From contig NZ_JHQS01000053.1 in the NCBI RefSeq assembly GCF_014843845.1, positions 62,001-126,000 of the forward strand: DNA of 64,000 nucleotides, read 5' to 3'. The notes beneath the pieces are model-generated. The model searched no databases. It worked only from the letters and a program-made list of their open reading frames with translations, and had not been told where the DNA came from. The position numbers and the translations under genes are program-made. Every line of letters starts with the position of its first letter. Within the stretch, counting starts at the first letter, position 1. This document shows, piece after piece, positions 60,366 to 64,000 of this stretch. This stretch comes from Mesorhizobium amorphae. Lineage in GTDB: Bacteria; Pseudomonadota; Alphaproteobacteria; Rhizobiales; Rhizobiaceae.

Positions 60366-61507
60366 TTGCGGTCTCCTTCATTGTCATCGTCGGTGCCGAA
60401 CGAGGTTTGCTTCCAGGCCGGCATCAGTATGCGGAATGTGGTTGCGCGCGGCGTTGAATCGCATTCGATGATGCCGCCATGCTCGCCGACCAGCTTCGCC
60501 ACCAGCGCCAGGCCGAGGCCCGAGCCGTTCGGCTTGGTGGTGATGAAGGGATCGAACAGGATCGGCAGGATATCTTCCGAGACACCGGGGCCATTGTCGC
60601 GCACGCAGAATTCCAGCGGCAACGAGACGCGGTCCTGCGTTCCCGGCACCGAAACGCGGATGCCCGGCCGGAAGGCGGTGGACAGCACGATCTCGCCGCC
60701 CTGCGGGTCGCTGCCGATCGCCTCGGCGGCGTTCTTGACCAGGTTGAGGAATATTTGGATCAGCTGGTCGCGATTGGCGAAAACCGGAGGCAACGATGGA
60801 TCGTATTCCTCCAAGATCTTGATCCGCTTTGCAAAACCGTTCTTGGCAATTGCCTTCACATGGTCGAGCACGACATGGATGTTGACCGGGTAGCGGTCGA
60901 TCGGCCGCTCGTCGGAAAACACTTCCATGCGATCGACGAGCGATACGATGCGGTCGGTCTCGTCGGTGATCAGGCGGGTCAGCGCCCGATCCTCGTCGGA
61001 GGCGGAGAGTTCAAGCAATTGGGCAGCACCCCGAATACCCGACAGCGGGTTCTTGATCTCATGGGCAAGCATGGCGGCCAGCCCGGTGACCGAGCGCGCC
61101 GCGCCGCGATGCGTCATCTGCCGGTCGATCTTGTCGGCCATCGAGCGTTCCTGGAACATCACCACGACCGAGCCTGGAAACTCCGGCACCGGCGCGACGT
61201 AGAGGTCGACGACCTTTTCGATGCCGAGGCGCGGCGACGAGACATCGACGCGGTATTCGTTGACCGGCGCCAGGCGTTCGCGCACCTGGTCGACCAGCGT
61301 CAGCAGCGGACTGCCGAAAGGCACCAGCTTGGACAGCGTGTTGCGGGCCAGCATGGTGGCGCTGGAGCGAAAGAAATCCTCGGCGTCGGCATTGGCGTAG
61401 GTGATGAAGCCTTCGCCATCCACCATGATCACCGGGCGGCGGATGGTGTTCAGCACGATCTGGGCGGCATCCACCATGTCCGCCTCTTGAGCAACTGTGG
61501 CCTTCAT
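60362..61507 (-). CDS. ntrB: Nitrogen regulation sensor kinase NtrB
   Basis: The 381-residue soluble kinase has an N-terminal PAS domain (AAQIVLNTIRRPVIMVDGEGFITYANADAEDFF), HisKA (GLAAMLAHEIKNPLSGIRGAAQLLE with the phospho-His in AHEIKNP) and HATPase (ICVRDNGPGVS-like, PNGSGLGLALVAKLVGEHGG). It autophosphorylates under nitrogen limitation and is converted to a phosphatase by PII. It overlaps dusB upstream and ntrC downstream by 4 bp each, so dusB-ntrB-ntrC form one operon. Confidence 0.96.
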   Translation of the reverse strand: MKATVAQEADMVDAAQIVLNTIRRPVIMVDGEGFITYANADAEDFFRSSATMLARNTLSKLVPFGSPLLTLVDQVRERLAPVNEYRVDVSSPRLGIEKVVDLYVAPVPEFPGSVVVMFQERSMADKIDRQMTHRGAARSVTGLAAMLAHEIKNPLSGIRGAAQLLELSASDEDRALTRLITDETDRIVSLVDRMEVFSDERPIDRYPVNIHVVLDHVKAIAKNGFAKRIKILEEYDPSLPPVFANRDQLIQIFLNLVKNAAEAIGSDPQGGEIVLSTAFRPGIRVSVPGTQDRVSLPLEFCVRDNGPGVSEDILPILFDPFITTKPNGSGLGLALVAKLVGEHGGIIECDSTPRATTFRILMPAWKQTSFGTDDDNEGDRK

Positions 61508-62526
61508 GCAGCGCTCCGCTGGGTCACTGGTTCGCCGACGATCGAGAACGCGTTGCGCAGTTCGGCAATGACCCTGGCTGGCTCGAAGGATGTCAAAATG
61601 ACCTTGCGCTGGTCGGGACCGACGCCGGCGGCGTGGCGTTCGAGGTACCAGCCAAGATGCTTGCGCGCCTGGCGCAACCCGCTTTCGCTGCCATAGAGCG
61701 TCAGCATGTCCTCATAATGGGCGATGATGTAGTCGGCGAGAGCCCGCGGGCTTTCCGGAATGCCTGTTGCCTCGCCGCCGGCCGCCGCGATGTTGCCTGC
61801 AATCCACGGCGCACCATAATGCGCGCGGCCGACCATCACCGCGTCGGCGCCCGACTGCTCCAGAATATCCGCCGCCTCGCCGGCCGAACCGACATCGCCA
61901 TTGGCAACGACCGGGATCGACACCGCTTCCTTGACACGCGCGATGGCGCCCCAGTCGGCCTTGCCCTGGTAGAACTGGCAGCGCGTGCGGCCGTGTACTG
62001 TCACCATTCGGATGCCGGCCTGCTCGGCGCGACGCGCGAGCATCGGCGCATTCAGCGCCCCTTCGTCCCAGCCGAGCCGCATCTTGACCGTGACTGGCAC
62101 TTCGACGGCGCCGACCACCGCCTCGATCAGCGTCAGCGCGTGATCGAGATCGCGCATCAGCGCCGAACCGGCATAGCCGCCGGTCACCTTCTTGGCCGGG
62201 CAGCCCATGTTGATGTCGATGATGTCGGCGCCCTCGCCCTCGGCTATGCGCGCGCCTTCGGCCATGTGCACGGCCTCGCGGCCGGCGAGTTGCACCATGT
62301 GCACCGGCAATCCGGAATGGCGGATGCGCAGATCGCAGCCCGCCCTGCCCTTGGCCAGTTCACCGCTCGCCACCATTTCCGAAACGACCAGCCCGGCGCC
62401 ATGCGCATGGGCGCGCTGCCGAAACGGCTCGTCGGTAATCCCGGACATCGGCGCGAGAAAGACGCGATTGCGGATCGTCACGCCGCCGACGTGGAGCGGC
62501 ACAGTCAGTTTGGTCAATTCAGGCAT
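61504..62526 (-). CDS. dusB: tRNA-dihydrouridine synthase DusB (NifR3)
   Basis: The 340-residue flavoenzyme of the NifR3/DusB family starts MPELTKLTVPLHVGGVTIRNRVFLAPMSGITDEPFR. It has the DINMGCPAKKV active-site segment with the catalytic Cys, KMRLGWDEG, VHGRTRCQFYQGKADW and VVANGDVGSAGEAADILEQSGADAVMVGR. It reduces uridines in the tRNA D loop. As in other alphaproteobacteria it heads the ntrBC operon. ATG 62526 is the family start; the longer frame covers promoter DNA. Confidence 0.96.
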   Translation of the reverse strand: MPELTKLTVPLHVGGVTIRNRVFLAPMSGITDEPFRQRAHAHGAGLVVSEMVASGELAKGRAGCDLRIRHSGLPVHMVQLAGREAVHMAEGARIAEGEGADIIDINMGCPAKKVTGGYAGSALMRDLDHALTLIEAVVGAVEVPVTVKMRLGWDEGALNAPMLARRAEQAGIRMVTVHGRTRCQFYQGKADWGAIARVKEAVSIPVVANGDVGSAGEAADILEQSGADAVMVGRAHYGAPWIAGNIAAAGGEATGIPESPRALADYIIAHYEDMLTLYGSESGLRQARKHLGWYLERHAAGVGPDQRKVILTSFEPARVIAELRNAFSIVGEPVTQRSAA

Positions 62527-62553
62527 GCACAAAAACCAAGCATGTTCGATTGC

Positions 62554-62588
62554 TGCACATTCTCTAGCCAGAACGGCGACAATGTGCA
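62554..62588. promoter_or_regulatory. Inverted repeat in the dusB-ispDF intergenic region
   Basis: TGCACATT (62554-62561) and AATGTGCA (62581-62588) are perfect inverted arms separated by 19 bp, 28-62 bp upstream of the dusB start. The arms resemble NtrC half-sites (TGCAC...GTGCA), but the spacing is too long for a standard NtrC dimer site. It could take part in autoregulation of the dusB-ntrBC operon. Confidence 0.4.
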
Positions 62589-62654
62589 ACGCGGAATGAC
62601 GCCACATTAAGGCGCATTTGGGAAAAATGCTGGCCTTCGGCTTTGGCCGCGACC

Positions 62655-62755
62655 AAAGCGCCGCGCGTCCTTGGACGCGCAAAGGACGCTTTGGAACTTC
62701 ATAATTGGCGCACGATCTTTTCCGAAAACCGATTACACTTTTCGGGACCGTGCGC
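62655..62755 (+). repeat. Rhizobial intergenic mosaic repeat, copy C (two modules)
   Basis: Module 1 (62655-62692) has arms AAAGCG.../...CGCTTT around GCGCGTCC-TT-GGACGCGC. Module 2 (62708-62755) has outer arms GCGCACG/CGTGCGC and core CCGAAAACCGATTACACTTTTCGG. Module order and sequence match copy A at 1985-2089 on the opposite strand. It ends 14 bp before ispDF, so it must be transcribed or hold promoter parts. Confidence 0.75.
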
Positions 62756-62769
62756 TAGGACCAATCGGC

Positions 62770-63990
62770 ATGACGAACGCAAGTGAAAATCAAGTTTCGG
62801 ACAGAGTCGCGGTGGTGATCGTCGCCGCCGGTCGCGGCGCGCGTGCCGGACAGGTCGATGGTCCGAAGCAGTATCAGAGCATCGGCGGCCGCGCCGTGAT
62901 AACACGCACGCTGGACACGTTCCTGGCGCATCCAATGGTTGGCCAGGTCGTCGTCGCCATCCATGCCGACGACCGCGACCTCTTCCGCAAGGCGGCCGGC
63001 GCCAATGCCGACCGGGTCATCACTATTACGGGCGGCGATTCGCGCCAGGCCTCGGTACGGCTGGGGCTGCTCGCCTTGCGGGACCACGCGCCGGGCCGGG
63101 TCCTCATCCATGACGCGGTGCGTCCCTTCGTCGACGACGGCTTGATCGAACGCACCATCGAGGCCATCGGCGAACGCCAGGGGGCACTGCCAACGCTGCC
63201 CGTCGCCGATACGTTGAAACGCGAGTCGGCCGCCGGCATGATCGAAGAGACCGTGTCGAGGAACGGGCTTCACGCCGCCCAGACACCGCAAGGGTTTCCG
63301 TTCTGGCCAATCCTGGCGGCGCATGAAAAGGCGCATCAGCTGGGCAAGGCGGATTTCACCGACGATGCCGCGATCGCCGAATGGGCGCATATTCCGGTCA
63401 AGATCGTCCCGGGCTCGCCGGACAATGTGAAGCTCACCTGGGCAAGGGATATTGCTATGGCCGATCAGCGGCTCTCCGGCGAACGTCAGCGCTTTCCGGA
63501 CATCCGCACCGGCAATGGCTATGACGTCCACGCCTTCGAGCCCGGCGACCATGTCACCCTGTGCGGCGTTGCCATTCCGCACGACAAAAAGCTGTCCGGC
63601 CATTCGGATGCCGATGTCGGCCTTCATGCCCTGACCGATGCGCTGCTTGCCACCTGCGGCGCCGGCGACATCGGCACGCATTTCCCGCCCTCCGATCCGC
63701 AATGGAAGGGTGCTGCGTCGCGTATCTTCGTCGAACATGCGGCTAAGCTGGTGCGCGAACGCGGCGGACGCATCGCCAACGCAGACATCACGCTGATCTG
63801 CGAGGCGCCGCGCGTCGGCCCGCACCGCGAAGCGATGACGGCAGCCCTTGCTTCGATGCTGGGCATTACGTCGGAACGAATCTCGATCAAGGCGACGACC
63901 AACGAAAAACTTGGCTTTGTCGGCCGCGAGGAAGGCATTGCAGCGATCGCCACCGCCAGCGTGGTGTTTCCGGGAGATGTGCCTGCATGA
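62770..63990 (+). CDS. ispDF: Bifunctional IspD/IspF enzyme of the MEP isoprenoid pathway
   Basis: The 406-residue fusion has IspD at the N-terminus (VVIVAAGRGARAGQVDGPKQYQSIGGR, LIHDAVRPFVDD, ETVSRNGLHAAQTPQGFPFWPI) and IspF at the C-terminus (IRTGNGYDVHAFEPGDHVTLCGVAIPHDKKLSGHSDADVGLHALTDALLA, with metal-binding DxH and His). It makes CDP-methylerythritol and then cyclises the 2-phosphate. The fusion is typical of alphaproteobacteria. ATG 62770 begins MTNASENQVS. It is divergent from dusB, and the next gene overlaps its stop. Confidence 0.96.
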   Translation: MTNASENQVSDRVAVVIVAAGRGARAGQVDGPKQYQSIGGRAVITRTLDTFLAHPMVGQVVVAIHADDRDLFRKAAGANADRVITITGGDSRQASVRLGLLALRDHAPGRVLIHDAVRPFVDDGLIERTIEAIGERQGALPTLPVADTLKRESAAGMIEETVSRNGLHAAQTPQGFPFWPILAAHEKAHQLGKADFTDDAAIAEWAHIPVKIVPGSPDNVKLTWARDIAMADQRLSGERQRFPDIRTGNGYDVHAFEPGDHVTLCGVAIPHDKKLSGHSDADVGLHALTDALLATCGAGDIGTHFPPSDPQWKGAASRIFVEHAAKLVRERGGRIANADITLICEAPRVGPHREAMTAALASMLGITSERISIKATTNEKLGFVGREEGIAAIATASVVFPGDVPA

Positions 63991-64000
63991 GCAACGCCGA
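63987..64000 (+). CDS. Start of the next gene (cut by the window edge)
   Basis: ATG at 63987-63989 overlaps the ispDF stop codon by 3 bp (ATGA) and reads MSNA before the window ends. In rhizobia the gene after ispDF is usually a CinA-family amidase; that identity is an inference, as only four codons are visible. Confidence 0.4.

Noticed and set aside
62554..62588. Standard NtrC dimer site
   Set aside because: The half-sites look right (TGCAC/GTGCA) but their separation is far greater than in known NtrC sites; kept only as an inverted repeat.
62527..62600. Sigma54 (-24/-12) promoter for the dusB-ntrBC operon
   Set aside because: A TGGC and a GC pair are present on the minus strand, but the spacing is one base too long and the flanks do not fit.

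Overview
The window is a GC-rich (roughly 60-65 %) chromosomal segment of an alphaproteobacterium of the order Hyphomicrobiales, most like Mesorhizobium or a close Phyllobacteriaceae relative. This is inferred from gene content. The right end has the order ispDF / dusB-ntrB-ntrC-ntrY-ntrX-dat-hfq-hflX that is typical of rhizobia. There is a phosphatidylcholine synthase (pcs), an IalB-family protein, a TGA-N9-TCA iron box of the RirA type, and several copies of the palindromic intergenic repeats found in rhizobial genomes. No search could be run, so the genus is a judgement.

Left part (1-31 kb). A glutathione reductase tail and mgtE converge on a strong hairpin. A BacA/SbmA-like ABC exporter, a small cysteine-rich exported protein, a DsbA/FrnE-like thioredoxin, a YejA-type peptide-binding protein, an IalB protein, hspQ and a UbiH-like hydroxylase follow. 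Next are a DUF2182/DUF1326 pair fused by overlap to pcs, a quinone oxidoreductase, and a complete four-gene BMP-type (nucleoside-like) ABC uptake operon. Then come an acyltransferase, a small orphan gene flanked by the true rimO tail and a decayed second rimO tail, rimO, a TerC/YjbE protein, and an envelope group (DUF930, OmpA, caspase-like, beta-barrel). An AraC regulator sits beside a TonB-dependent siderophore receptor that carries a doubled iron box.

Middle (31-44.3 kb). A J-domain protein is followed by about 2.2 kb of accessory DNA: two decayed tyrosine-recombinase tails, tRNA-Ser(UGA) and several orphan small genes. Core envelope and replication genes then run rlpA-dac-tmk-holB-metG-tatD-MBL. 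A GNAT acetyltransferase, a periplasmic RidA divergent from a TetR regulator across a clear palindrome, and an internally deleted agmatinase pseudogene follow.

Right part (44.3-64 kb). An aldose epimerase, an ECF sigma / anti-sigma / Bax-inhibitor-1 operon, a phosphonate pair (phnX plus a FAD oxidoreductase), an aromatic aminotransferase and mazG lead into hflX-hfq, a D-amino-acid aminotransferase and the two nitrogen two-component systems NtrYX and NtrBC, then dusB and divergent ispDF.

Most of the window is ordinary core chromosome and I found no complete new defence or mobile system. The points most worth following are the rimO-flanked orphan gene with an NPQPLPP motif, the doubled iron box, the D,D-carboxypeptidase homologue lacking two of its three catalytic motifs, and the tRNA-Ser integration scar.
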